Notes: generated from the sequence alone by a model not told the origin. Positions 35,932 through 45,713 are shown, counted from the stretch's first letter. The stretch: 64,000 bases of DNA from Streptomyces lienomycini (GCF_027947595.1 NZ_CP116257.1:6322001-6386000), one strand, 5' to 3'. Numbers and translations are program-made.

Positions 35932-37598
35932 GCGGTGCCGCGTGGCACGCCCGCGTGGAGTGCGGCAAGGAGGTCGGCGCCGGATTCCTGGTCTCCGCCC
36001 GCCGGTTGCTCACCTGCGCCCACGTCGTCCGATGGGCCGACCGTGCGCCGGTGACGGTGTCCTTCCCCGGCCGCCGGGAGCTGGGCGAGCTGTCCGGCAC
36101 CGTCGCCGTGCACGGCGGCTGGCGGGACGGCCCCGCCGACCCCGGCGACCTGGCCGTACTGGAACTGGACCGCGAGGTGCCGCTCGCCCCGGCCGCCTTC
36201 GCCCCGCCCGGCGCCGAACGGACCACGCCCGCCCCCGAACTGATCGCCTACGGCTTCCCCAAGGGGTACGACGAGGGCATGCTCGCCTCCTACCGGGCCC
36301 TGCCCGGACCGCTCATCTCGGACGAGTGGGTGCAGTTGGAGGCGCTCACGGGGCACGGGCAGCCGCTGGCGGCCGGGTTCAGCGGCGCGGCGCTGACGCT
36401 GGCCGACGGCACGGTCGTCGGGATGGTCTCCGCGGTCGCGGGCGCCCGTGACGTGCGCGTCGGCAGGATGCTGCCCGTCGAGGTCATGGCCCGCTACTGG
36501 CCGGAGCTGGGCGAGCTGGTGCCCACGCCCGGCCATCGGGCCGACGCCCGCAGACGGTTGTACGCGCTGGTGCGGCGGGCCGAGGAGACCGGCCTGGACT
36601 GCGACCCGAACCGGCTGTACGTCTCCGCCATGGACGCGTTCGACCCGCCGCCCCCGGAAGGGGGGTTCGCCTCCCTGCGGGAGGTCGCCGCGTACGTCCA
36701 GTGGGAGGTGCCGGAGCCGGCGGCCGTGGCCCGGTTCGCCGACCGGCTGGAGCGGCGGCTGCACGCGCCGCCGCCGCCCGCCGCGGCCTGGTCGCCCATC
36801 GTCGTGGAGATCGACCACAGCGGTGCCGGCGCCGACCAGGTCACCGTCGAGGTGTCCGCCTACCGGGACGGGCAGCGCCGCCCGGTGGGCTCGCGCCGAC
36901 TGGCCCGCGGCGCCGTGCGGGCCTACGTACAGGAGTGCATCGACGAGGCGTTCGCGCAGCTCGACCCCGGCGCCGACGAACTGCTCACCTTCGTCCTCCC
37001 GCGCGAGTGGCTGAACGAGCCGGTGGCGCACTGGGCGTGCGGGGAGGACGACTCCACGCCGCTGGGCTGCGCCTACCCGCTCGTGGTGACCGACCGGTAC
37101 CGGCACCGCAGCGGACGCCTGCGCCACCAGCTCCGGAAGAAGTGGCGCAAGCTCGGCGCCAGTCCGGGCGGCACGCTGCACCGCGTCGACTGCGGCACCC
37201 GCGAGCGGCCGGCCGGGCTGCGCAAGCGGCTGCGGGACGACGCGGAGCTGGCCGGTTTCGCCACCGCGCCCACGGCGGCACCGGAGTACTTCGAGGTCGG
37301 CCTCAACCTCCCCGTCCCCGTCCTGCTGTGGCCCCGTCACGGCTGCCACGGCAACGGACACGACGGGCCCGACGGCCCCGACGGCCCGTGCTCCGGCGCG
37401 GAGTTCCTCGACGAACTGGCCCTGTCCGTGGCGGGCGTGCCCCCGGCCGAACTCCCCCGCCTGGTCATGGAGCTGCGCGAGACGGCGGACGCGTCCGACA
37501 CCCCGGAGCGGCACTGGGCGCGGGACGTCCAGCTCCTGTGGGACGACCCCCGCTGCTTCACCGAGCCCCCCGCCCTGCTCCACTCCCCCGTCGGATGA
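35928..37598 (+). CDS. trypsin-like serine protease with VMAP-C-like C-terminal region
   Basis: 556 residues, no signal peptide, so cytoplasmic. Catalytic triad of a chymotrypsin fold: His32 (TCAHVV), Asp74 (GDLAVLEL) and Ser152 (AGFSGAAL). From about residue 195 the protein follows the VMAP pattern (vWA-MoxR-associated protein): a helical middle (RRRLYALVRRAEETGL, then FASLREVAAYVQW), then a beta/alpha domain starting IVVEIDHSG, with FVLPREWLNEPVAHWA and YPLVVTDRYRHRS, and the ending LLWDDPRCFTEP. The design suggests a protease held inactive until a signal is relayed by its MoxR and Trypco1 partners. It starts inside the stop of the Trypco1 gene. Confidence 0.85.
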   Translation: MSGAAWHARVECGKEVGAGFLVSARRLLTCAHVVRWADRAPVTVSFPGRRELGELSGTVAVHGGWRDGPADPGDLAVLELDREVPLAPAAFAPPGAERTTPAPELIAYGFPKGYDEGMLASYRALPGPLISDEWVQLEALTGHGQPLAAGFSGAALTLADGTVVGMVSAVAGARDVRVGRMLPVEVMARYWPELGELVPTPGHRADARRRLYALVRRAEETGLDCDPNRLYVSAMDAFDPPPPEGGFASLREVAAYVQWEVPEPAAVARFADRLERRLHAPPPPAAAWSPIVVEIDHSGAGADQVTVEVSAYRDGQRRPVGSRRLARGAVRAYVQECIDEAFAQLDPGADELLTFVLPREWLNEPVAHWACGEDDSTPLGCAYPLVVTDRYRHRSGRLRHQLRKKWRKLGASPGGTLHRVDCGTRERPAGLRKRLRDDAELAGFATAPTAAPEYFEVGLNLPVPVLLWPRHGCHGNGHDGPDGPDGPCSGAEFLDELALSVAGVPPAELPRLVMELRETADASDTPERHWARDVQLLWDDPRCFTEPPALLHSPVG

Positions 37599-37686
37599 GC
37601 CGCGGCCACGAGGACGCCCCCGCCCCCGCCCCCGCCGTGCACGCGACGAACCGACCGCCGTACCGATCGTTCGGAGAGAAGAACCC

Positions 37687-38712
37687 ATGCCCCTGTGGCC
37701 CGTCTACACCGGCGCGCCGGCCCCCCACGACGGCATCACCCGGCTGCCCGCGCCCCCGCCCTGGCGGGACTTCGACGGCGGCCCCGTACTGGATCCGCCC
37801 GGCACGGACGGCGAGGCCCCGGCCGCCTCGCCCGACCGCGTCCACCGCGCCGCGACCTACCAGGCCACCGAGGACACGGTGCAACTGGTCAACGCGGCCC
37901 TGTACCTGCGGCGCCCGCTGCTGGTCACCGGCCCGCCCGGCACCGGCAAGTCCTCCCTGGCCTACGCGGTCGCCCGTGAGCTGCGGCTCGGCCCGGTCCT
38001 CAGGTGGAACATCACCAGCCGCAGCACGCTGGGCGACGGCCTCTACACCTACGACCCGCTCTCCCGGCTGTACGCGGCCCGCCACGCCCCGCAGCGGGAC
38101 GACGCCGCGGCGGAGGCACCGGGCGTCGAGGACCACCTGCGGCTGGGCCCGCTCGGCACCGCCCTGCTGCCCTACGCCCGGCCGCGCGCCCTGCTCATCG
38201 ACGAGATCGACAAGAGCGACCTCGACCTGCCGAACGACCTGCTGCACGTCCTGGAGGAGGGCCAGTACGAGATCCCGGAACTCGTCCGGGCCTCCCGTCA
38301 GATCCCCGGCGGGCGGGCCGAGGTGCTGATCGACGGCACCGACCGGCGGGTGCCGGTGGAGCGCGGCCGGGTCCGCTGCAAGGCCTTCCCCTTCGTCGTC
38401 CTCACCAGCAACGGCGAACGCGAGTTCCCGCCCGCGTTCCTGCGCCGCTGCGTCTCGCTGCGGCTGCGGCAGCCCGACGACGACCACCTCGCCGAGATCG
38501 TCCGCGCCCACCTGGGCGAGCCGGACGGGTACGCGCAGCAGCTCATCCACCGGTTCCTGTCCCGGGTGGGCAGCGGCGAACTGGCCACGGACCAGTTGCT
38601 CAACGCCATCTACCTGGCCCGCTCCTCCGGCCTCGGCACCGATTCCCTGGACGAGCTGGCCGAGCAGCTGATGCCGTACCTGGGCAGGTCCGCGCAGCCC
38701 GACGCCTTCTGA
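37687..38712 (+). CDS. MoxR-type AAA+ ATPase
   Basis: 341 residues. Walker A TGPPGTGKSS (81-90), Walker B ALLIDEIDKSD (Asp172, Glu173), sensor I VLTSNGERE, and an arginine-finger region FPPAFLRRCV. MoxR ATPases act as chaperones that assemble or remodel partner proteins. The N-terminal 50 residues are proline-rich. It sits between the protease and the 1356-residue protein; its stop and the next start overlap (TGATG), so they are translated together. In the related systems the ATPase is thought to license or threshold the effector response. Confidence 0.9.
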   Translation: MPLWPVYTGAPAPHDGITRLPAPPPWRDFDGGPVLDPPGTDGEAPAASPDRVHRAATYQATEDTVQLVNAALYLRRPLLVTGPPGTGKSSLAYAVARELRLGPVLRWNITSRSTLGDGLYTYDPLSRLYAARHAPQRDDAAAEAPGVEDHLRLGPLGTALLPYARPRALLIDEIDKSDLDLPNDLLHVLEEGQYEIPELVRASRQIPGGRAEVLIDGTDRRVPVERGRVRCKAFPFVVLTSNGEREFPPAFLRRCVSLRLRQPDDDHLAEIVRAHLGEPDGYAQQLIHRFLSRVGSGELATDQLLNAIYLARSSGLGTDSLDELAEQLMPYLGRSAQPDAF

Positions 38713-41700
38713 TGCCCGCCGACCGCACCGGCCGCACCGGCCCACCGGAGCCCCCTCCGCTGCCCCGCCTGGCCGGCATCCTCGGCAGGACGGCGGCCTC
38801 CGGCGACCGTCCCACCCCGCTCGAACTGGCCGAACTCCTGTGGCTCGCCGGCCACATGGAGCCCCCGGCGCAGGACCCGCCGGACGGCCCGGCGTCCGCA
38901 GCCCGGCCCGAGGGACCGCCGGGGGCCGCACCGGAGCGGGACCGGGAGCCGGGGCGTCGGCACGGTGCGGAGCGGAACCGGCACGAGGACGGAGAGCGGC
39001 ACGACGACCGGGACCGGCACGAGGACGGGGAGCCGTGGCAGGGCCGCCGGTCCGGGGGCGACCGCCCGTCGAAGACCCCGCACCGGGCCGAGGCGCCCCG
39101 CACCCCGCTGCGCCTGCCCTCCCCGGCCCCCGCCCCGGGCACCTCGGCGGCCCAGCCGCACAGTGCCCTGCTCGCGCCCGCACCGCCGATGCTGCGCCGC
39201 ACGCTGGCGCTGCAGCGTGCCCTGCGTCCGCTGAAGCGCCGTACCGACGCGCCCGTGGGCCGGGAGGTGGACGAGTCCGCGACCGCCGACCGCATCGCGC
39301 GCCTGGGTGCGGACCCCGAGCACTGGCTGCCCGTACTGCGCCCCGTGCGGGAGCGGTGGCTGCGCCTGCACCTGGTGCACGACGCGGGTCCCACGATGCC
39401 CGTCTGGCAGCCCCTCGTCCGCGAACTGCACGCCGCGCTGGCCCAGTCGGGTGTCTTCCGCACCGTCGCCCTGCACCGCGCGGAACCCGACGGCACCGTC
39501 CGCGGCGACGGCGCCGAGGTCCCCGCCGACGGCCGTACGGTCACGCTGCTGATCAGCGACTGCATGGGCCCGCAGTGGCGCGAGGGGCGGGCCGGGACCC
39601 GCTGGTTCGCCACCCTGCGCCGCTGGGCGCACCGCACGCCCCTGGCCGTCCTGCAACCGCTGCCCGAGCAGCTGTGGCGGGACACCGCCCTGCCGCCGGT
39701 GCCGGGCCGGCTGTCGGCCCCGCACCGGGCCGCGCCCAGCGCCTCGCTCGCCTTCACCCCCTACGACGACGGGGCGCCCCGGGACCCCGGACGGGCGGTG
39801 CACGTGCCCGTGCTGGAGCCGGGCCCCGAGTGGCTGGCGAACTGGGCCGCGCTGGTCGCGAGCCCGGGCGGCACCCGGTACCCGGGGGCGGCGGCCACGC
39901 TGCGGCGCCCGCTGCCCGCCGACGCCGACGACCGTGCCGACCCGGCGCGGCTGTCCGCCGAGGAACTCGTCCTGCGCTTTCGCGCGAGCGCGTCCCCACA
40001 GGCCTACCGGCTGGCCGGACACCTCGCGCTGGGGCGCCCCGACCTGCCCGTGATGCGGCTGGTGCAGGCCGCGGTCGAGCCCGACCCGCGGCCCCAGCAC
40101 CTGGCCGAGGTCATCCTCGGCGGACTGCTCACCGCGGTCGCCGGGCCGCCCGGCTCCTACGCCTTCCGCCCCGGCGTGCGCGACCTCCTGCTGCGCGGGC
40201 TGCCCCGCACCGCCCGCAACCGCACACACGAACTACTGCTGCGCACCGGCGGCCTGATCGACGAACGGGCGGGGCGCTCGCCCGGCGAGTTCCGCGCGCT
40301 GATCCCGTCCCGGGAGGGCACCGAGCGGGCCGACGCGAGCGAGTCGTTCGCCGCGATCAGCCAGGAGAGCGCCCGGCAGCTGGCCGTGCGGGAGCGGCCC
40401 TCGCCCCCCTCGCCCCCCTCGCCCTTCCCGGCCGCCCTCGGCGCGCGCTACCGGCCGACGCGCCGGCTCGCGCCGGCCGGGAGGATGTGGCTGGCGGAGG
40501 ACACCACGGCGGACCGGACGGCCGCGAACCGGACGGTGGCGATCCGCCTGCACGACACGGACGCCGACCCGGCCTCGCGCCGGGCGTTCCTGCGGGACGC
40601 GCGCCACCTGACGCGGATCGCCCACCCGAACGTCGTGACCGTCCTCGACGCGGGTATCGAGGACGACGTGCCGTACGTCGTCATGGAGCACCTCGACGGC
40701 ATGGCGCTGAGCGCCCTCACCCGGTCGGGTGAACGGCGGCTGCCGTTGCCGCTGACGGTGTCGGCGGGGGCGCAGCTGGCACGGGCACTCACCGCCCTGC
40801 ACCGGGCGGGCGTCGCGCACGGACGTCTGGAGGCGTCCCGGGTGGTCCTGCTGCCGGACGGCACGGTCCGGCTCAGCCTCTTCGAACCGGGACGGGCCTC
40901 GGGCCCCGCGGGTCGCTCCGCGGACCTGAGGGGTCTGTGCGCCCTCATGCTGCACCTGACCTCGGGGGCCTCGCACCCGACCGCCCCGATCGACTCCCGC
41001 CGCCTGGACCGGCTCCCCGCCGACCTGCGCATCCACTACGCGCACGCCTTCGACCAGCTGATGTCCACCTCGTCGGCGGCGCAGGCCCGGGGGCTCGAAC
41101 TGCTCGCGGACCCGCGGCTGCTGGCCCGGGCGAAGGAGGCGTACACGCCGCGCCGGTACCGTGCCCTGGGCCCGCTGCGCGTCGACCTTCTGGACGCCCC
41201 GCCCCGCCCCGACCCGGACGTGCGCGCGCTGCTGGCGATGCTGCTGCTCAAGCACGGCCGCACGGTGACGCACGAGGAGCTGCGGTGGGGTTTGTGGGAC
41301 CCGGGCGACGAGCCCCGCAACCCGAAGGCCGAGGTGACCCGGCTGGCGACGCGCCTGGCGGACGTCCTGGGCCCGGGCGTCCTCGCGAAGTCCGCCCACG
41401 GCTACGCCCTGCACACCAGCGCCGACGACCTGGACCTGGTGCGCTGCGACGAACTGGTGCGCCGCGCCGACGCGGCCGGTCTCCAGGACGCGCCGGCCGA
41501 GGCCCACCGCCTGTTCACCGAGGCGCTGGCGCTGTGGCGCGGCACCGAGCCCCTCGCGGACGTGCCCGGTCCCGCCGCCCGTACCGCCCGCACCCGCCTG
41601 CTGCGGCTGCGGCTCGCCCTGCACACCAAGCGCGCCGAACTCGACCTGGCCCTCGGCGAGTACGACCGGGCCTCCACCGAACTGTCCGGACTGCTGCGGG

Positions 41701-42782
41701 CCCACCCCCACCGGGAGGACTTCCGCCGCCTGTACCTGATCGCGCTGCGCCGCCAGGGCCGGGGCGAGGAGGCCCTGGAGGTGTACGAGGAGTACGAGCT
41801 GTCCGGGGGGCGCAGTCCGGCCCTGACGGCACTGGGCCAAGAGCTGCGCGAGGAGCACGCCGGGCCGGTGGACGACGCGCCGTGGTCGGAGTACGAGGAG
41901 CGGCCCCAGGGCCCGGACGGCACCGAGTCCGTCGTGGCCGCGCCGGACGAGCTGCCGGAGGGCCCCTTCCCCACCGAGGACCGTCTGTGGACGCCGCTGC
42001 TGTCGGACGACGCGGAGCACGACACGGCACGGGCCCACGAGCGCAGGGCGGCGAGGGAGGATCGGGAGGAGAGGGAGGAACGCGCGGCGCGGCGGGACGC
42101 GCTGCGGGACGAGGGACCGGAACCGGAACCCGAACGGGACGAGGAGCCAGGACCCGGCCCGGCGGCCGGGGAGCCGGACGACCCGGAGGACGACCTCGAC
42201 ACCGCCTTCCGTGGCTGCGCCCGCTACGCCTTCGCCGCGGAGCCGGCGGGCCGGGGCAGCCCGCGCAGCCCGGGAAACCCGGCCGACCACGACGCCCGCG
42301 CGGCCCTGCACGGCGTGGTCACGGACCTGCTGGCGGACAGCGGCATGGACGGCGCCTCCTACCAGCTCCTGGACGACGACGGCGGCCTGCTGGTGCTGCT
42401 GTCGCCGCGCGCCGAGGCCGCCCCGCTGCTGAGGGCGACCGTGGCGGGTCTGCCCGGGCTGCTGCCGCACCTGGGAGGCCGGCGGCTGCGGGCGGAGTTC
42501 TGGCAGACGGAGTTCTGGCTGGACGGCACCGGGGAGCAGGCCTTCCGCGCCGCCGAGGAGTCGGTCGGCGCGGTCCTGGACGCCTCCCCCGCGCAGGCGG
42601 TCGTCGCCCTCTCGGACTCCCTCTACTACGACGAGGTGTGCGAGGAGGGCCAGGACGGGCCCGCCTTCCCGCCGGACCTCTTCCGGCCGCTGCCCGACGA
42701 CACCGGCTGGTACCGCCTGGTCGACGGCGCCGGCGCCGGCGCCCCGGGCGAGGGCCCGGCGGACGGGGCCGGCGGGAGCTGA
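38712..42782 (+). CDS. large multidomain protein: SAV_2336-type N-terminus, pseudokinase, SARP-like wHTH/BTAD, degenerate cyclase-like tail
   Basis: 1356 residues from ATG 38712. Residues about 20-570 match the SAV_2336 N-terminal-type region (LALQRALRPLKRR, WLPVLRPVRERWLRLHLVHDAGPTM, LLISDCMGPQWREG, FRASASPQAYRLAGHLA). About 578-806 is a kinase fold without catalytic residues: VAIR for the lysine strand VAIK, HGRLEASRV for HRDxKxxN, and SLFEPG for DFG. About 815-1053 is an OmpR-type winged helix plus BTAD tetratricopeptide domain (LGPLRVDLLDAPPRPDPDVRALLAMLLL; LRLRLALHTKRAELDLALGEYDRA), as in SARP regulators. An acidic/Arg-rich linker follows, then a cyclase-like domain (about 1163-1350; LHGVVTDLLADSGM, DGGLLVLLSPRAE, VALSDSLYYDEV) lacking metal-binding aspartates. 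Probably a sensor/scaffold for the protease and ATPase. Confidence 0.8.
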   Translation: MPADRTGRTGPPEPPPLPRLAGILGRTAASGDRPTPLELAELLWLAGHMEPPAQDPPDGPASAARPEGPPGAAPERDREPGRRHGAERNRHEDGERHDDRDRHEDGEPWQGRRSGGDRPSKTPHRAEAPRTPLRLPSPAPAPGTSAAQPHSALLAPAPPMLRRTLALQRALRPLKRRTDAPVGREVDESATADRIARLGADPEHWLPVLRPVRERWLRLHLVHDAGPTMPVWQPLVRELHAALAQSGVFRTVALHRAEPDGTVRGDGAEVPADGRTVTLLISDCMGPQWREGRAGTRWFATLRRWAHRTPLAVLQPLPEQLWRDTALPPVPGRLSAPHRAAPSASLAFTPYDDGAPRDPGRAVHVPVLEPGPEWLANWAALVASPGGTRYPGAAATLRRPLPADADDRADPARLSAEELVLRFRASASPQAYRLAGHLALGRPDLPVMRLVQAAVEPDPRPQHLAEVILGGLLTAVAGPPGSYAFRPGVRDLLLRGLPRTARNRTHELLLRTGGLIDERAGRSPGEFRALIPSREGTERADASESFAAISQESARQLAVRERPSPPSPPSPFPAALGARYRPTRRLAPAGRMWLAEDTTADRTAANRTVAIRLHDTDADPASRRAFLRDARHLTRIAHPNVVTVLDAGIEDDVPYVVMEHLDGMALSALTRSGERRLPLPLTVSAGAQLARALTALHRAGVAHGRLEASRVVLLPDGTVRLSLFEPGRASGPAGRSADLRGLCALMLHLTSGASHPTAPIDSRRLDRLPADLRIHYAHAFDQLMSTSSAAQARGLELLADPRLLARAKEAYTPRRYRALGPLRVDLLDAPPRPDPDVRALLAMLLLKHGRTVTHEELRWGLWDPGDEPRNPKAEVTRLATRLADVLGPGVLAKSAHGYALHTSADDLDLVRCDELVRRADAAGLQDAPAEAHRLFTEALALWRGTEPLADVPGPAARTARTRLLRLRLALHTKRAELDLALGEYDRASTELSGLLRAHPHREDFRRLYLIALRRQGRGEEALEVYEEYELSGGRSPALTALGQELREEHAGPVDDAPWSEYEERPQGPDGTESVVAAPDELPEGPFPTEDRLWTPLLSDDAEHDTARAHERRAAREDREEREERAARRDALRDEGPEPEPERDEEPGPGPAAGEPDDPEDDLDTAFRGCARYAFAAEPAGRGSPRSPGNPADHDARAALHGVVTDLLADSGMDGASYQLLDDDGGLLVLLSPRAEAAPLLRATVAGLPGLLPHLGGRRLRAEFWQTEFWLDGTGEQAFRAAEESVGAVLDASPAQAVVALSDSLYYDEVCEEGQDGPAFPPDLFRPLPDDTGWYRLVDGAGAGAPGEGPADGAGGS

Positions 42783-43018
42783 CCGCGGCGGACGGCGGCA
42801 GACGAAGCGGACGAGGCGGACGGCGGCGTACCCCTCGTACCGGAGCCGCGTCCGCCGCGCGCGCCCGCCCGGGACCGCAGACCGCCCGCACACCGCCCGT
42901 TCGGCGGCCCCCCGCCCGGCCCCCTCCAGGGGGCGCCCTTCCCCCGCGGCGCGCAGGATGCCCAAGAGGCCGGACTCCGGACGGCCCCGCACGGTCCGCG
43001 CTCTCGGGAGGATTCGCC

Positions 43019-44068
43019 ATGACCGCCAGTACCCCCAGCCTGGAGGCGCTGCGCCGCTGCCACTTCGCCGTCGACCTGGGCGCGGCGCGGACCCGCGTGT
43101 ACGTGAAGGGTGCCGGGCTCGTCGTCGACCAGCCGTCCGCCGCGGCGATCAACACCCGGACCGGCGCGCTCATCGCGGTCGGCGAGTTCGCGGAGAAGAT
43201 GACCGGCCGCACCCCGGGCTACATCCGCGTCGTACGGCCCGTCTCCGGCGGCACGGTCGTCGACATCGAGATGGCCCAGCGCATGCTGCGGCACCTGCTC
43301 GGCGACCGGGTCCGCCGGGCCCTGCGCCGCAAGCCCCGGCTGCGCGCCGCGGTCTGCACTCCGCACGACGCGGACCCGCTGTCCCAGCGGGCGGCGATCG
43401 AGACGCTGGTCGGGCTCGGCGCGCGCCGGGTGGAACTCGTCGACACGCTGATCGCCGCGGCGGTCGGCTGCGGACTGCCCGTGGAACAGCCCGAGGCGAC
43501 CATGATCATGGTGTGCGGGGCGCACGCCACGCAGGTCGCGGTGCTCTCCCTCGGCTCGATCGTGACCGCCGTACGCATCCCGGTGGGCGGTGAGGCCGTG
43601 GACCACGCGATCGTGCAGCTCCTGCGCCACCAGCACGAACTGGTGCTTCCCAGCCAGTCCGTGCGCCCGCTGCAACTCGCCCTGTCCGGCAACGGGCTGA
43701 CCCCGCAGGGGCCGTCCACCACCGAGATCCACGGGCGGGACGTGGCGACCGGCCTCGCGCGCAGTGTGCGGGTCGACACGGCCACGGTGCGCAACGCGAT
43801 CCAGACGCCGCTGACGGCCGTGCTCGACGGCATCGGCAAGGTGCTGCGGGACTGCCCGCCGGATCTGGTCGCGGACCTCGCCGACCGCGGGATCATGATG
43901 GTCGGCGGGAGCGCGCTGCTGCCGGGCTTCGACCAGATGCTGCGTCAGGCCACGGGCATGCCGGTGCACATCGCGGAGCGGCCCGACGTGTGCGCGGTCC
44001 AGGGCCTCGGCAGCATGCTGGAGGGCCGGGTCGAGCCGCTGGTGCTGCACCCGACGTCCGCGGACTGA
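43019..44068 (+). CDS. mbl: MreB-like actin homologue Mbl
   Basis: 349 residues of the MreB/Mbl actin family, involved in spore wall synthesis in Streptomyces. Seen: N-terminal phosphate-1 motif FAVDLGAARTRVYVKGAG, VRPVSGGTVVDIEMAQRMLRHLL, PHDADPLSQRAAIETLVGLGARRVELVDTLIAAAVG, and ADRGIMMVGGSALLPGFDQML. The second phosphate motif (DIGGGTT in MreB) is degenerate here (MVCGAHATQVAV), which also marks the Streptomyces Mbl type. ATG 43019 follows GGGAGGA. By order it matches S. coelicolor SCO2451, the mbl gene. There are no mreC or mreD genes beside it, unlike the mreB locus. Confidence 0.9.
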   Translation: MTASTPSLEALRRCHFAVDLGAARTRVYVKGAGLVVDQPSAAAINTRTGALIAVGEFAEKMTGRTPGYIRVVRPVSGGTVVDIEMAQRMLRHLLGDRVRRALRRKPRLRAAVCTPHDADPLSQRAAIETLVGLGARRVELVDTLIAAAVGCGLPVEQPEATMIMVCGAHATQVAVLSLGSIVTAVRIPVGGEAVDHAIVQLLRHQHELVLPSQSVRPLQLALSGNGLTPQGPSTTEIHGRDVATGLARSVRVDTATVRNAIQTPLTAVLDGIGKVLRDCPPDLVADLADRGIMMVGGSALLPGFDQMLRQATGMPVHIAERPDVCAVQGLGSMLEGRVEPLVLHPTSAD

Positions 44069-44111
44069 GCCGCCGCCCGCGGGAACCGAGGAAGCCGACG
44101 GAGCCGGACGG

Positions 44112-45581
44112 ATGACCGCGCGCCCCGCGCCCCGACTGACCCGCCTGCTGGAAGTCGTCCTGGAGGCCGGTACCGACCGGGGCCTGCGCGGCGTCCTGCA
44201 GCGCATCGTGGACGGCGCCGCCGAACTGACCGGCGCCCGCTGCGCGGCCCTGGCCCTCACCGGCCCCGACGTGGAGGGCCTCGCCGGGATCCGCACCCCG
44301 GGCCCGGGCCCCGCGCCGGAGGCGGCGCCCCGGCTGCGGGTGCCGGTCCACGTGCACGACGCGGAGTTCGGCGAGCTGCGGCTGACCGGGCGGCCCGGAG
44401 CCGGCCCGTTCACGACCGAGGACGAGCAGTTGCTGCGGGTCCTGGCCACGCAGGCCGGCATCTCGATCGGCAACGCCCGGCTGCACGAGACGGCCCGGCA
44501 GCGCGAGCGCTGGATCGAGGGCGCGGCGGCCGTCACCACCGCGCTGCTCACCGAGGAGGGCGCCGACGACGCCCTGACGACGGTCGCCGAACGGGCCCGG
44601 CTGCTGGCCGGCGCCTCCGCGGGCGTCATCCTGCACCCGACCGCCGAGGGCGGCATGGAGATCGTGACCGCCTCGACGCCCGACGACCCGGACGGCATCG
44701 TCGGCGCGACCATCGCACCGGGCAGTCCTGTACTGGAGCAACTGCTCGGCGGCGAGCCGGTGTTCATCGCCGACTCGGCGACCGATCCGCGGATGACCAC
44801 GCACGTGCGGCACCGGTTCGGGCCGAGCATGATGCTGCCGCTGCAGGCCGGTGGCCGCCTGATCGGCACCCTCGCCCTGCCCCGCCGTCGCGGCGGGCCG
44901 CCCTACACGGACGTGGAACGGCTGCTCGCGACGCAGTTCGCCTCCCAGGCGGCCCTCGCCCTCGTGCTCGCCGACGCCCGGCGCGGCAGGGAGCGGCTCG
45001 CGGTGTACGAGGACCGTGACCGCATCGCCCGGGACCTGCACGACCTGGTGGTGCAGCGGCTGTTCGCCACCGGTCTGATGCTGGAGTCCACGCAGCGGAG
45101 GCCGGGGGCGCGGGACGTGGGCGACATCCTCGGCCGGGCGGTGGACGAGCTGCGGTCCACGGTCCAGGAGGTCCGTACCGCGATCTTCGCGTTGCAGCAG
45201 CCCCCGGCCGACCCGCCGACGGGGCTGCGCGGCCGGGTGCTGCGCGAGACCGCGTCCGCCGCCGCCCGGCTCGGCGTCGCACCGTCCACGCACTTCCGGG
45301 GCGCCGTCGACACCCGCGTACCCGACCGGGTCGCCGACCGCCTCCTCACCGTCCTGCGCCGCGCCCTGACCGACGCGTCCGCCCGCGCGGGCGTCTCCCG
45401 CGTCGAGGTCGTCGTCGACACGCCCGCCCGGTCGCCGCAGGGGCGGGAAGGGGTACGTCTGACGGTCTTCGACGACGGTGAGAAGGACGGGGGCGGCAGG
45501 GAGGGCCGGGGGACGACGGTCTGCTGGTGGGCGCCGCTCGGCCCGGGCGCGGCGGGGGCCCGGACCGGTGAGCGGCGATAG
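44112..45581 (+). CDS. GAF-domain sensor histidine kinase (DevS/NarL-type) with weakened ATPase domain
   Basis: 489 residues: two GAF domains (about 12-150 and 160-300) and an H-box of the HisKA_3 type with His310 (DRIARDLHDLVVQRLFATGLMLEST). The C-terminal ATPase region is poor: the N-box asparagine that follows in active kinases (ALTNA) reads ALTDA, and no clear G1 or G2 glycine motifs (DNG or GxGL) remain, with only VFDDGEKDGGG. The protein may depend on a partner for ATP or have lost kinase activity. No response regulator with receiver domain is adjacent; the next gene is a STAS-ANTAR protein, a possible non-classical partner. Confidence 0.8.
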   Translation: MTARPAPRLTRLLEVVLEAGTDRGLRGVLQRIVDGAAELTGARCAALALTGPDVEGLAGIRTPGPGPAPEAAPRLRVPVHVHDAEFGELRLTGRPGAGPFTTEDEQLLRVLATQAGISIGNARLHETARQRERWIEGAAAVTTALLTEEGADDALTTVAERARLLAGASAGVILHPTAEGGMEIVTASTPDDPDGIVGATIAPGSPVLEQLLGGEPVFIADSATDPRMTTHVRHRFGPSMMLPLQAGGRLIGTLALPRRRGGPPYTDVERLLATQFASQAALALVLADARRGRERLAVYEDRDRIARDLHDLVVQRLFATGLMLESTQRRPGARDVGDILGRAVDELRSTVQEVRTAIFALQQPPADPPTGLRGRVLRETASAAARLGVAPSTHFRGAVDTRVPDRVADRLLTVLRRALTDASARAGVSRVEVVVDTPARSPQGREGVRLTVFDDGEKDGGGREGRGTTVCWWAPLGPGAAGARTGERR

Positions 45582-45713
45582 ACATTACCCACCCTTGGCC
45601 TGGCCATTCCCCGCGGCCGGGTGTATTCCGTTCGGCGGCGGGCAGGCGCACCCGCAGCGGCGGGGCCGGCGAGGCCCGTGCGACGCCGCTGACGTCTGTC
45701 GGGGAACGAAGCA

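Noticed and set aside
38600..39757. Minus-strand open frame opposite the large multidomain gene
   Set aside because: Ser/Arg-rich shadow of the plus-strand SAV_2336-type region.
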